The notes beneath the pieces are model-generated. The model had not been told where the DNA came from, searched no databases, and was given only the letters and a program-made list of their open reading frames with translations. DNA of 64,000 nt, from positions 558,001-622,000 of the forward strand of contig DKPQ01000005.1 in the NCBI GenBank assembly GCA_002471275.1, read 5' to 3'. The position numbers and the translations under genes were made by a program. This stretch comes from Flammeovirgaceae bacterium UBA7330 (GTDB taxonomy: Bacteria > Bacteroidota > Bacteroidia > Cytophagales > Cyclobacteriaceae). Shown here piece by piece: positions 9,366-17,573 of this stretch (position 1 is its first letter; every line of letters starts with the position of its first letter).

Positions 9366-9399
9366 AGAAAAAAAGAAATCCCAACCTTTTGGTTGGGAT
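9366..9399 (-). terminator. Rho-independent terminator of the repeat-lipoprotein gene
   Basis: A 9-bp perfect stem (9378-9386 with 9391-9399) closes a TTTT loop. On the minus strand it is followed by a T-rich run (complement of the A tract 9367-9377). It ends the 9485-12118 transcript and separates it from the sigma-kinase genes. Confidence 0.85.
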
Positions 9400-9484
9400 G
9401 TCTAATTTATAGGAGATTCGATTTAATGATCAAGTCATGTTAGAGTAGATCTTGCCTTGCACAACCAATCCATGTATTTACAGA

Positions 9485-12118
9485 TTAAAAATTTCCATTC
9501 GGATTATTAGTGAAAGTATTACCTGCTCCCACATCTGTGTAGTTATTGGTGACTCCTTTGGAATATACCCCATATCCTCCACTGTTGGATATGGTAGAGT
9601 TGGTAATAGACACCTGACCATTCGTGTCTACACCAATATTCGCTGCAAAGTCATCACCTGAGAAATTGATCGGTGAATTACCCCCATCGGTTACGATGGT
9701 ATAGTCAAAGGAATTTCTGGCGTCTGATGAAATGATATGAAATCCTTTCCACAGCAAACCGCCGACTAAATTAGAGGAAGTAAAAGTGATCATATTATCC
9801 ACATTACCTTCAGCGATGAATGCTCCGTACACCCGGACATCTACATCTTCATCAAATTCGAAGAGGGCTCCTGGTGCGATGGTAACGACCCCATTGATAT
9901 CCAATCTTCCGGTGACCCGATAGTAAGCGTTACCGCTGAGGGCATTCCAGGTAACATCCTTAGTAGCATCCAGACTGGAACCAAAAATTTCTACCTCAGC
10001 GAAGCTATTGTTTGAAAATGTGGTATTTCCGTCTAATGCGTCTACTTCATCAGCACGAAGGCCTACACCTCTAAGGTTATTGGAAAAAGAATTATTGGCA
10101 AAATCTTCCAGCTGGCCGCCAGACTCTTCCACATACAATCCATAGTTCTTATTCTCGGTAATGGTTGAATTTGTAACACTGACTCTTCCGTTGACATCTA
10201 CGCCAATGCCTGCCGCAAAGTCGTCTCCCGCAAAATTAATAGTAGACTGTCCTGCATAGGATAAGTCAACATAATCAAATGAGTTGAGCGTGGTACCCGA
10301 GAGGATCTGGATTCCTTTCCAGTAAAGACCTCCTGTCAGGTTAGATGTTGTAAATGTAATGCGATCTGAAGAAGTACCTTCGGCTGTAAGCGATCCGAAG
10401 ACACGAATCAAGACATCTTCATCCAACTCTAATGTTGTACCCGGTGCGATGGTTAAAGCCCCATCTATATCAACATTTCCTGTGACACGGTAGGATGCAG
10501 ATCCATTCAAAGCACTCCATGTGGAGGTTCGACTTTCCTCATATGTTGTGCCAAAAATCTCTACGTCAGCACTCGAATTATTTGTGAAAACCGTAGCTTC
10601 GTCCATGGCATCTGCTTCATTGGCCGAAACACCAACACCTACTTCATTGGAATCAAATGTATTCGCTTGAAATGTCCCAATCTGTCCTCCGGATTCCTCC
10701 GAATAGACCCCATAGCCTGCATTATTTGAGAAAGTACTGTTAGTAATGGATATTTTACCACTGGCGTCTATGCCTAAACCTGCAGCAAAATCAGCACCCG
10801 AAAAATTCATGGTGGAATTACCAGCATATGAGAGGTTTACATAGTTCAGGATGTTTCTTCCATCGGCTGAATTGATATAGATCCCTTTCCAACGGAGACT
10901 CAAAGCATCGTCTGAGGTTGTGAAATTGATTGGACCTACATCGGTACCATTGGCGATGAATGCTCCAAAGACATTAATAATGACATTTTCATCCATTTCA
11001 AAATTCGCTCCGGGAGCTATGGTCAGTGTGCCATCAACGTCAATATTACCGGAAATATTATAGGCAGCATCCTCAGCCAAAGCATTCCAGGTAGCTTCAT
11101 TGGTTTCAGTAAAAGAGGATGCCATAATTTCTACAGCGGCCTTGGCGTTGTTGCTGAATGTGGTTGTATTATCCAGATCATCTACTTCGTCAGCCCATGT
11201 TCCAACACCCACAATATTGTCAGAAACTTCATTGTTCACAAAAGTGTTGATATGACCTTCATTTTCATCCACGTATATCCCATATCCATCATTAGCTTTG
11301 AGGGTAACGTTTTCCACTCGTATATTGCCTCCTGAGTTTACACCAATTCCGGCCTTGAAATCATCCCCTGTAAAGTTCATCGCTTCATTTCCTGCATACA
11401 TCACCTTAGAATATTTGATGATGTTTTGTGAACTACCCGAACCAATAAAAATTCCTTTCCAGAGAATTCCACCTGCTTCGTTCACCGAGGTGAAAATGAT
11501 CGAATCGCTTTCTGTCCCTTCTGCCTTGATGGATCCTGCCTGATCGATGGTGAGCATGGTATTCTCCTCGAAATGGATGACTACACCCGGCTCAATGGTT
11601 AACATTGCCGATGCAGTGACATTGCCTGTCACCAGGTAATCAATCATGGTGGGGTCTTCAATGATGTTTTCAAGGGTGCGATCGGTGGTAATGGCTCCAC
11701 TGAGTTCTTCAAACCCGATAGGCAGAACTGTAATGGTTTGCGTTTCGCTATCTGTTACTCCTTCGGTCGTATTGCTGATCTCCAGTTCAATTTCATAGTT
11801 ACCCTCTATATCTGGAGTGAATGTGGTGGTGGCGGAAGTTGGATCAGCAATAGAAGCAGTACTGTTTTCAGGCGCAGAAATGATTGTCCACTGAACGTCA
11901 AAGCCTATGCCTGCGTCATCTATGGATGATGAAGCATCCAGGGTTATCTCTTCCCCCTCTTCCGGAGCGGAAGGCGAGTAGTCGATCACAGCCTCCAGTG
12001 ACGGTGATCCATCAGGATTTGGATCCGGGTCGTCATCGTTACAGCTGGCTAATAATACAATAAAACTAGCTGCCACTAACAGCGCTAGCATTTTTAAGTA
12101 GTGATTTCTTTTATTCAT
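9485..12118 (-). CDS. Surface lipoprotein with PKD-like domain and four 190-residue beta-helix-type repeats
   Basis: This 877-residue protein has a signal peptide ending in the lipobox LLASC (C26), followed by acidic residues (NDDDPDPNPDG) that resemble a Bacteroidota lipoprotein surface-export signal. Residues 40-132 read as a PKD/Ig-like domain. Then come four homologous modules at about 146-337, 338-527, 528-717 and 718-877. Each contains a TIAPG turn, a WKG motif, an NFxGxDFxAxxGV motif and an Asn-rich ladder (ITNSTxSNN), which fits a right-handed parallel beta-helix of polysaccharide-lyase or adhesin type. No catalytic residues were recognised. It may bind glycans or mediate adhesion. 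It has its own terminator and lies upstream of the sigma-kinase pair. Confidence 0.85.
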   Translation of the reverse strand: MNKRNHYLKMLALLVAASFIVLLASCNDDDPDPNPDGSPSLEAVIDYSPSAPEEGEEITLDASSSIDDAGIGFDVQWTIISAPENSTASIADPTSATTTFTPDIEGNYEIELEISNTTEGVTDSETQTITVLPIGFEELSGAITTDRTLENIIEDPTMIDYLVTGNVTASAMLTIEPGVVIHFEENTMLTIDQAGSIKAEGTESDSIIFTSVNEAGGILWKGIFIGSGSSQNIIKYSKVMYAGNEAMNFTGDDFKAGIGVNSGGNIRVENVTLKANDGYGIYVDENEGHINTFVNNEVSDNIVGVGTWADEVDDLDNTTTFSNNAKAAVEIMASSFTETNEATWNALAEDAAYNISGNIDVDGTLTIAPGANFEMDENVIINVFGAFIANGTDVGPINFTTSDDALSLRWKGIYINSADGRNILNYVNLSYAGNSTMNFSGADFAAGLGIDASGKISITNSTFSNNAGYGVYSEESGGQIGTFQANTFDSNEVGVGVSANEADAMDEATVFTNNSSADVEIFGTTYEESRTSTWSALNGSASYRVTGNVDIDGALTIAPGTTLELDEDVLIRVFGSLTAEGTSSDRITFTTSNLTGGLYWKGIQILSGTTLNSFDYVDLSYAGQSTINFAGDDFAAGIGVDVNGRVSVTNSTITENKNYGLYVEESGGQLEDFANNSFSNNLRGVGLRADEVDALDGNTTFSNNSFAEVEIFGSSLDATKDVTWNALSGNAYYRVTGRLDINGVVTIAPGALFEFDEDVDVRVYGAFIAEGNVDNMITFTSSNLVGGLLWKGFHIISSDARNSFDYTIVTDGGNSPINFSGDDFAANIGVDTNGQVSITNSTISNSGGYGVYSKGVTNNYTDVGAGNTFTNNPNGNF
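9488..11683 (-). repeat. Four tandem 570-bp coding repeats
   Basis: Approximate units on the minus strand are 11683-11108, 11107-10538, 10537-9968 and 9967-9488 (the last is shorter). Landmarks recur exactly every 190 codons: the Trp before NALA/SALN/NALS is residue 344, 534 and 724, and the AGN.. NF.G motif starts near 241, 431, 621 and 811. Divergence between units shows the duplication is old. Confidence 0.85.
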
Positions 12119-12613
12119 GTTCTCCGTATTTTTTGATTTAGCTATTCATCTACTACTTGTTACAAGAAATCACTGAAAAATGGGTCAGACATTTTTAAAA
12201 AATATTTGAAATGGCCACTGATTGCTTAGGCATACGAGGGGACTATTTGTAAGTATTATGACTTTATGAGGTCGTTCGAAGGACATTCCCACCTTCACCT
12301 TCGCATAGCTTCCGCGAAGCAAAAGAGCAGAAGAAAATAGCAAGCACTTCCGGTTCTCTTGGTTGGCTCGAGATGTTCCACTTTCGTTATGCCGATTGGG
12401 TCATCGAAACCTTCGGGGTTGGTTCGAGAGTAATACCAATCTATGATCTCAATAGCACGTTTGAACTCGCCGGTCTGAAGATGGTTCCATAAAGTATGTT
12501 CATCGAGGGGTTGCTGGTAAATACGCATGTATGAAATCTAAAATTCGGTTATGCGACGATTTGTCATATAACTGCCTTGTATCACCTCTAAATCTAACGG
12601 ATTTTAAGAAAAA
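12119..12613. other. Intergenic region with AT-rich leader, hairpin and a doubtful ORF
   Basis: About 495 bp between the repeat lipoprotein and trmD. On the minus strand upstream of the lipoprotein lie the word TGTCTGACCC and, 14 bp further, CTTGTAACAAG (complement near 12154-12190), possibly a regulator or ECF promoter site. A hairpin made of CTTCGC and GCGAAG lies near 12299-12327. A 77-codon ORF is listed separately. Nothing else was recognised. Confidence 0.4.
12295..12528 (-). CDS. Doubtful 77-residue hypothetical ORF
   Basis: The ORF starts with MRIYQQPLDEHTLWNHLQTG and contains an amphipathic helix (GEFKRAIEIIDWYY), but its end (CYFLLLFCFAEAMRR) runs through the GCGAAG hairpin and looks non-coding. 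It could be a remnant of a larger gene or chance. I do not recognise the family. It lies between the repeat lipoprotein and trmD with no clear promoter. Confidence 0.25.
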   Translation of the reverse strand: MRIYQQPLDEHTLWNHLQTGEFKRAIEIIDWYYSRTNPEGFDDPIGITKVEHLEPTKRTGSACYFLLLFCFAEAMRR

Positions 12614-13291
12614 TTACTCATCGAGCAAGTCCGGCCGCTTCCTTTTCGTCAGCGTCACGGATTGCTCGTGACGCCAGGCCTCGATTTTGGCTTCGTGGCC
12701 GGAGAGGAGGATGTCAGGCACCTTCCAGCCCTTATATTCGGCTGGCCGGCTGTAGACGGGTGGGGCCAGTAGGTTGTCCTGGAAGGAATCAGTAAGCGCG
12801 GAGCTTTCGTCGTTGAGTACGCCCGGGACAAGCCGGATCAGGGCATCGGCCAACACCATGGCGGCCAGCTCACCACCGGAAAGTACATAATCCCCAATGC
12901 TGATCTCGCGGGTGACCAGGTGGTCACGCACACGCTGATCCACGCCCTTGTAATGGCCGCACAGCAGGATCATGTTTTTTTTCAGGGATAATCCATTGGC
13001 GATTCCCTGATTGAGGGTTTCCCCATCGGGGGTAAGGTAGATCACCTCATCGTAAGCTCTTTTTTGCTTAAGGACACTGATACAGTTGTCTATGGGCTCG
13101 ATGGTCAGTACCATGCCGGCACCACCTCCAAAGGCGTAGTCATCCACACTTTTTTGCTTGTGAGTGGAGTAGTCACGGATGTTGTGGATCTCTATCTCTA
13201 CCAGTCCTTTGTCCATCGACCGGCGGACGATGCTTTGGTTCATCGGGCCGTCAAAAAGCTCGGGAAGACATGTAAGTATATCCAGCCTCAT
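12614..13291 (-). CDS. trmD: tRNA (guanine-37-N1)-methyltransferase
   Basis: The 225-residue protein is a SPOUT methyltransferase that methylates G37 next to the anticodon with S-adenosylmethionine, preventing frameshifting. It carries the trefoil-knot motifs LLCGHYKGVDQR and GDYVLSGGELAAMV and the C-terminal HEQSVTLTKRKRPDLL tail typical of TrmD. Its start overlaps the rimM stop in an ATGA (13288-13291), so translation is coupled. It is the last gene of the rpsP-rimM-trmD operon; rplS, which often follows in other bacteria, is not here. Confidence 0.97.
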   Translation of the reverse strand: MRLDILTCLPELFDGPMNQSIVRRSMDKGLVEIEIHNIRDYSTHKQKSVDDYAFGGGAGMVLTIEPIDNCISVLKQKRAYDEVIYLTPDGETLNQGIANGLSLKKNMILLCGHYKGVDQRVRDHLVTREISIGDYVLSGGELAAMVLADALIRLVPGVLNDESSALTDSFQDNLLAPPVYSRPAEYKGWKVPDILLSGHEAKIEAWRHEQSVTLTKRKRPDLLDE

Positions 13292-13812
13292 GGATTTAAA
13301 TATACATCTAAAAGTCCGTCGGGTAGGGAAGTTTGGATAGTGGAGTTCTGCACATCAACAGAAAGCAGGATTTCTTCATCCATCGGGATCAGGATCTCCT
13401 TGCCCTGATGATCCACACTCATCAGCATGTTGTTGGGAGCTTCAATGATTTCCAGCACGGTCCCAATGAGCTTTTCCTGCTCAAATACCTTGCAGCCGAT
13501 CAGGTCATGGTAGTAATACTGCCCTTTTTTCAGTTTTGGCAGGGCGGAAAGAGGCAAGAAGGCACTTTTTCCTACCAGTTCTTTGGCAGTATCCTGGGAG
13601 TCGATGTCTTCAATGGTCAGCCGGGCCTGGTCACCACGGAGACTGATCTCCTGAATAAAAAAAGGAACCAACTTTCCATTGATCTCAAGGAAAATTGATT
13701 CCAGTTTCTTGTAGTGATCCGGCTGGTCTACGTCCAGCAGGAGTATAAGCTCGCCTTTCAGGCCATGAGTCTTGACGACATTACCCAGTTCAAAGTAATT
13801 GTCATAACTCAT
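13288..13812 (-). CDS. rimM: Ribosome maturation factor RimM
   Basis: This 174-residue protein helps process 16S rRNA and assemble the 30S head near S19. The N-terminal RimM barrel (GNVVKTHGLKGELIL) is followed by a PRC-barrel (GQYYYHDLIGCKVF ... LIPMDEEILLSVD). It lies 11 bp after rpsP and overlaps trmD by 4 bp. Length is usual for the family. Confidence 0.96.
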   Translation of the reverse strand: MSYDNYFELGNVVKTHGLKGELILLLDVDQPDHYKKLESIFLEINGKLVPFFIQEISLRGDQARLTIEDIDSQDTAKELVGKSAFLPLSALPKLKKGQYYYHDLIGCKVFEQEKLIGTVLEIIEAPNNMLMSVDHQGKEILIPMDEEILLSVDVQNSTIQTSLPDGLLDVYLNP

Positions 13813-13823
13813 TCACAAAGCAT

Positions 13824-14627
13824 TTATTTTGCTTCTTTGTCGTCTCCTTCTTTTTCTGCGGGAGCTTCTTCTTTCGCTTCTTCAGCTTTAGCCTCCGGAG
13901 CCTCCTCTTTCTTTTCAGCTTTTGGAGCCTCTTCCTTTGGAGCTTCTGCTGGCTTTTCTTCAGCCTTAGGAGCTTCTTCCTTAGGAGCCTCAGCTTCTGC
14001 AGGTTTTTCTTCTGCTTTAGGCGCTTCCTCAGCTTTAGGTGCTTCTGCAGCAGGTGCTTCTGCTTTAGCCTCCGTTTCGGCTACAGCCTCCTGGCCTTCC
14101 TCTTCAAGAGCTTTTTCCTCTTTGCTGGCTCCCGCATCAGCTACTTCTGCAGCAAGTGCAGCGTCAGCTTCTTTCTTACGGGCAGCGATGGCTTCAGCTC
14201 TTGCATCTGATACTTTCTTCTCAGCTTCAAGTCTGGCTTTGGCGCTGCTTGCTTTTTCTTTGGCTAGTTTGTCAACTTTAGACTGGATCTTGGCTTCTTT
14301 TTCAGCCATCCAGGTTTCAAATTTTTTATCCGCCTCTTCCTGAGTGATAGCACCTTTGTTCACACCTATCTGTAAGTGCTTCTTGTACATGATTCCCCGG
14401 TATGACAACATAGCTCTCACTGTGTCTGTAGGTTGTGCACCTTTCATTACCCAGTCAAAGGCCTTGTCATCATTAAGTACTATAGAAGCAGGATTGGTGT
14501 TAGGATCGTAGGTTCCGATTTTTTCGATGAACCGCCCGTCTCTGGGGGCTCTGGAATCGGCTATCACTACATCATAGATTGCGAATTTTTTGCGTCCTCG
14601 ACGCGTCAGTCTGATTTTTACTGGCAT
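13824..14627 (-). CDS. rpsP: 30S ribosomal protein S16 with long low-complexity tail
   Basis: Residues 1-110 are a normal S16 (MPVKIRLTRRGRKKFAIYDV, then IGTYDPNTNP and the KKHLQIGV region). Beyond that the protein runs to 267 residues with an Ala/Glu/Lys/Pro-rich tail containing repeats of the type APKAEEKPAEA, while S16 is normally about 80-90 residues. Bacteroidota S16 proteins often have an extension, but this one is long. The tail is predicted disordered and its role is unknown. It is the first gene of rpsP-rimM-trmD, with a promoter at 14682-14711 divergent from sucA. Confidence 0.96.
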   Translation of the reverse strand: MPVKIRLTRRGRKKFAIYDVVIADSRAPRDGRFIEKIGTYDPNTNPASIVLNDDKAFDWVMKGAQPTDTVRAMLSYRGIMYKKHLQIGVNKGAITQEEADKKFETWMAEKEAKIQSKVDKLAKEKASSAKARLEAEKKVSDARAEAIAARKKEADAALAAEVADAGASKEEKALEEEGQEAVAETEAKAEAPAAEAPKAEEAPKAEEKPAEAEAPKEEAPKAEEKPAEAPKEEAPKAEKKEEAPEAKAEEAKEEAPAEKEGDDKEAK

Positions 14628-14681
14628 ATTATTTCTTTTGTTTATGGAACCCGTCCATTCAAAATTTATTTAAAAGGAGCG

Positions 14682-14711
14682 CAAAGATAATGACTTGTTT
14701 GATATAATAAA
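14682..14711 (-). promoter_or_regulatory. Promoter of the rpsP operon
   Basis: On the minus strand TATCTTTG (complement of 14682-14689) matches TAnnTTTG, with TTTA (complement of 14708-14711) 18 bp upstream as a weak -33 element. The start would give a leader of about 50 nt before rpsP. Confidence 0.55.
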
Positions 14712-14792
14712 ACTATTGTGCAATACTAAGCTTAAAATGATTAAGCATTCGTATATGCGGATATACGGTTATTAATATTGTATAGTAACCCC

Positions 14793-14800
14793 TATATTTG
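14793..14800 (+). promoter_or_regulatory. Minus-7 element of the sucA operon promoter
   Basis: TATATTTG at 14793-14800 fits TAnnTTTG and lies 26 bp before the sucA ATG. The -33 region (around 14769-14773) is poor, so an activator may be involved. Confidence 0.5.
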
Positions 14801-14826
14801 TTCTCGTTTCGAGCAATAAGCAACCC

Positions 14827-17562
14827 ATGGATAAATATTCCTATATTTCCAATGCACATGTCAGCTACATAGATGACTTGTATAAACAATACAAAGAGGA
14901 TCCGGAGTCTGTAGATCCGTCCTGGCAAAAGTTTTTTGAGGGATTTGAGTTCTCTCAGGAAAAGTTTGGTGGAAATGGCACTGCCATAGAGGCACCCGCT
15001 ACAGGGGCCAAAGTAATTTCTCCCAAAGAGATCAGGGTGAGGAATTATATTTATGCACACCGATCCCGTGCACACCTTATCTCAGATACCAACCCGGTGA
15101 GAGAAAGAAGAAAGCATGTGACTCGGCTATCATTAAGCGATTTTGATCTGAGTGAAGCAGATCTTGATGAAAAATTCGAAATCGGCCAGGAGATAGGAAT
15201 TGGCACGGCCTCTCTGCGAGAAATCAGCGAAAGGCTAGAAAAGATCTACCGTGGCCACATAGGATATGAATATAACCACATTCGAAATGCTGATATTTTC
15301 GAGTGGTTCAAAACCAAAGTGGAAACCGAAGGGGTGGACATCACACCTGACAAACAATCACGAAACAAGATACTTTCTAAACTCAATGAAGCAGTCGTTT
15401 TTGAAAACTTTCTTCATACCAAGTTTATTGGTCAGAAGCGATTCTCGCTAGAAGGTGGAGAAAACACCATCGTAGCATTGGACAAAATCATCAATTATGC
15501 CTCTGAGTTAGGCTCTGAGGAAGTGGTGATTGGTATGGCGCACCGAGGCCGGTTGAATGTACTGGCCAATATCATGGGCAAAACCTATGATGAGATCTTT
15601 GCAGAGTTTGAAGGTAATACAGACCCAGACCTCACCATGGGCGATGGCGATGTGAAGTATCACCTGGGATACGCCAGTTTTATCGAAGCTACAAGCGGGA
15701 AGAAAATTTATGTGAAGTTGGCACCGAATCCTTCGCATCTTGAGGCAGTGGATCCGGTAGTGCTTGGCTACACCAGGGCACAGATTGATGATGAATACAG
15801 GGGTGACTTTAAAAAGGCCATTCCTATTTTGATACATGGAGACGCGGCCATTGCGGGGCAAGGTATATTATATGAATGCATCCAGATGTCATTACTTCCG
15901 GGCTACAGCACCGGGGGTACCATCCACTTTGTGATCAACAACCAGGTAGGATTCACTACAGATTATGACGATGCCCGGTCAAGTATTTACTGTACAGACC
16001 TGGCCAAGATTGTGGATGCTCCCGTGATGCACATCAATGGTGATGATCCTGAGGCCGTGAATTTTGCTGCCAAGATCGCGGTCGAGTACCGTCAGAAATT
16101 CAACAAAGACATTTTTATTGACCTGCTTTGCTATCGTCGTCATGGACACAACGAAAGTGATGAGCCGAAGTTTACCCAACCAAAGCTGTACAACCTGATT
16201 TCCAAGCACCCGAATCCAAGGGATATCTATGTGAAATCACTGATCAGCAGAGGGGATATCAGCGAGGACAAAGCCGATAAACTTGACAAGGAGTTTAAAA
16301 AGCAGCTGCAGGACAGGCTGAACGAGGTAAAACAAAACCCACTTCCATACAAACCTCAGAAAATCGAGGAGGAATGGCACTTCCTGAGAAGGTCCAAACC
16401 GGAAGATTTTAATGAGTCACCGGATACTTCCATCAATCAGGAAATATATGACATGGTAGCCTCAGCGCTTACCACCATACCGAAAGGGTTTAAGCCGTTG
16501 AAGCAGATCGAAAAGCTGCTCAAAGACAGAAAGAGCAATTTCCTGCAGGATAAAGTCCTGAACTGGGGAGATGCTGAGTTGCTGGCTTACGGATCTTTGC
16601 TTGCCGAAGGCAAAATTGTGCGTATGTCCGGTCAGGACGTACGAAGGGGTACTTTTTCACACCGGCATGCTTATCTACACGATTCCAACACCAATGAGGC
16701 CTATTGCAATCTTAATAATGTAAAGGAAGGACAGGAACCTTTTAGGATCTATAACTCTTTATTGTCGGAGTATGGAGTGCTTGGTTTCGAATATGGATAT
16801 GCCATGGCCACCCCCAATGCCCTGGTTGTTTGGGAAGCACAGTTCGGAGATTTCTCAAATGGAGCTCAGGTAGTGATTGATCAGTTTATCACATCGGCGG
16901 AGACCAAATGGCAAAGGATGAATGGCCTGGTGATGTTGTTGCCTCATGGATATGAAGGGCAGGGACCGGAGCATTCAAGTGCCCGTCCGGAGAGATTTCT
17001 TCAGATGGCGGCGCAGGAAAACATGATCATTGCTAATGTGACTACACCTGCAAATATTTTCCATTTGCTAAGGCGACAGATCAGTTGGGAATTCAGAAAG
17101 CCTTGTGTGGTCTTCTCACCCAAATCATTGCTCAGGCATCCGAAGGTGGTATCTCCTGAGGCAGATTTTACCAAGAGCAAATTCCAGGAGGTCTATGATG
17201 ATGATTATGTGACCAAGAAAAATGTGAAGACTGTATTGTTATGTACAGGCAAGATTTATTATGACTTGCTGGAAGAGCAGGAGAAGAAAAAAATTAAGGA
17301 TGTGGCGATAGTCAGGATTGAGCAGTTACATCCATTCCCTAAGAAAAAACTTGACGAAGTATTAAAGAAATATAATAAGCCTAAACTGGTATGGGTACAG
17401 GAAGAACCAGAAAACATGGGTGCATGGGGATTCATGCTCCGCGTTTCAGGTCTGGACCTGTCCCTGATATCAAGAAAAGCGGGATCATCCCCGGCCACTG
17501 GCTATGCCAAAGTGCATAAGCAGGATCAGGCTGAAATTGTTAAAAACGCATTTAAATCTTAA
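14827..17562 (+). CDS. sucA: 2-oxoglutarate dehydrogenase E1 component
   Basis: The 911-residue thiamine diphosphate enzyme decarboxylates 2-oxoglutarate and passes the succinyl group to the lipoyl arm of E2 in the TCA cycle. Recognisable parts are the N-terminal E2-binding segment (YIDDLYKQY, DPSWQKFFEGF), GMAHRGRLNVLAN, the ThDP/Mg motif HINGDDPEAVNFA with YRRHGHNE, and the transketolase-like part (VVWEAQFGDF, GYEGQGPEHSSARPERFLQ). Length matches the E. coli protein (933). sucB follows after 11 bp and lpd after that, so the whole complex is encoded here. Confidence 0.97.
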   Translation: MDKYSYISNAHVSYIDDLYKQYKEDPESVDPSWQKFFEGFEFSQEKFGGNGTAIEAPATGAKVISPKEIRVRNYIYAHRSRAHLISDTNPVRERRKHVTRLSLSDFDLSEADLDEKFEIGQEIGIGTASLREISERLEKIYRGHIGYEYNHIRNADIFEWFKTKVETEGVDITPDKQSRNKILSKLNEAVVFENFLHTKFIGQKRFSLEGGENTIVALDKIINYASELGSEEVVIGMAHRGRLNVLANIMGKTYDEIFAEFEGNTDPDLTMGDGDVKYHLGYASFIEATSGKKIYVKLAPNPSHLEAVDPVVLGYTRAQIDDEYRGDFKKAIPILIHGDAAIAGQGILYECIQMSLLPGYSTGGTIHFVINNQVGFTTDYDDARSSIYCTDLAKIVDAPVMHINGDDPEAVNFAAKIAVEYRQKFNKDIFIDLLCYRRHGHNESDEPKFTQPKLYNLISKHPNPRDIYVKSLISRGDISEDKADKLDKEFKKQLQDRLNEVKQNPLPYKPQKIEEEWHFLRRSKPEDFNESPDTSINQEIYDMVASALTTIPKGFKPLKQIEKLLKDRKSNFLQDKVLNWGDAELLAYGSLLAEGKIVRMSGQDVRRGTFSHRHAYLHDSNTNEAYCNLNNVKEGQEPFRIYNSLLSEYGVLGFEYGYAMATPNALVVWEAQFGDFSNGAQVVIDQFITSAETKWQRMNGLVMLLPHGYEGQGPEHSSARPERFLQMAAQENMIIANVTTPANIFHLLRRQISWEFRKPCVVFSPKSLLRHPKVVSPEADFTKSKFQEVYDDDYVTKKNVKTVLLCTGKIYYDLLEEQEKKKIKDVAIVRIEQLHPFPKKKLDEVLKKYNKPKLVWVQEEPENMGAWGFMLRVSGLDLSLISRKAGSSPATGYAKVHKQDQAEIVKNAFKS

Positions 17563-17573
17563 TAACTGAACTT

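Noticed and set aside
9488..11683. Non-coding tandem repeat or CRISPR in the repeat lipoprotein
   Set aside because: The 570-bp units keep one long reading frame with amino-acid-level conservation; they are protein modules.
13714..14343. 209-codon Ser/Ala-rich rightward ORF opposite rpsP/rimM
   Set aside because: It mirrors the Ala/Glu/Lys-rich S16 tail on the other strand; low complexity and no start signal.
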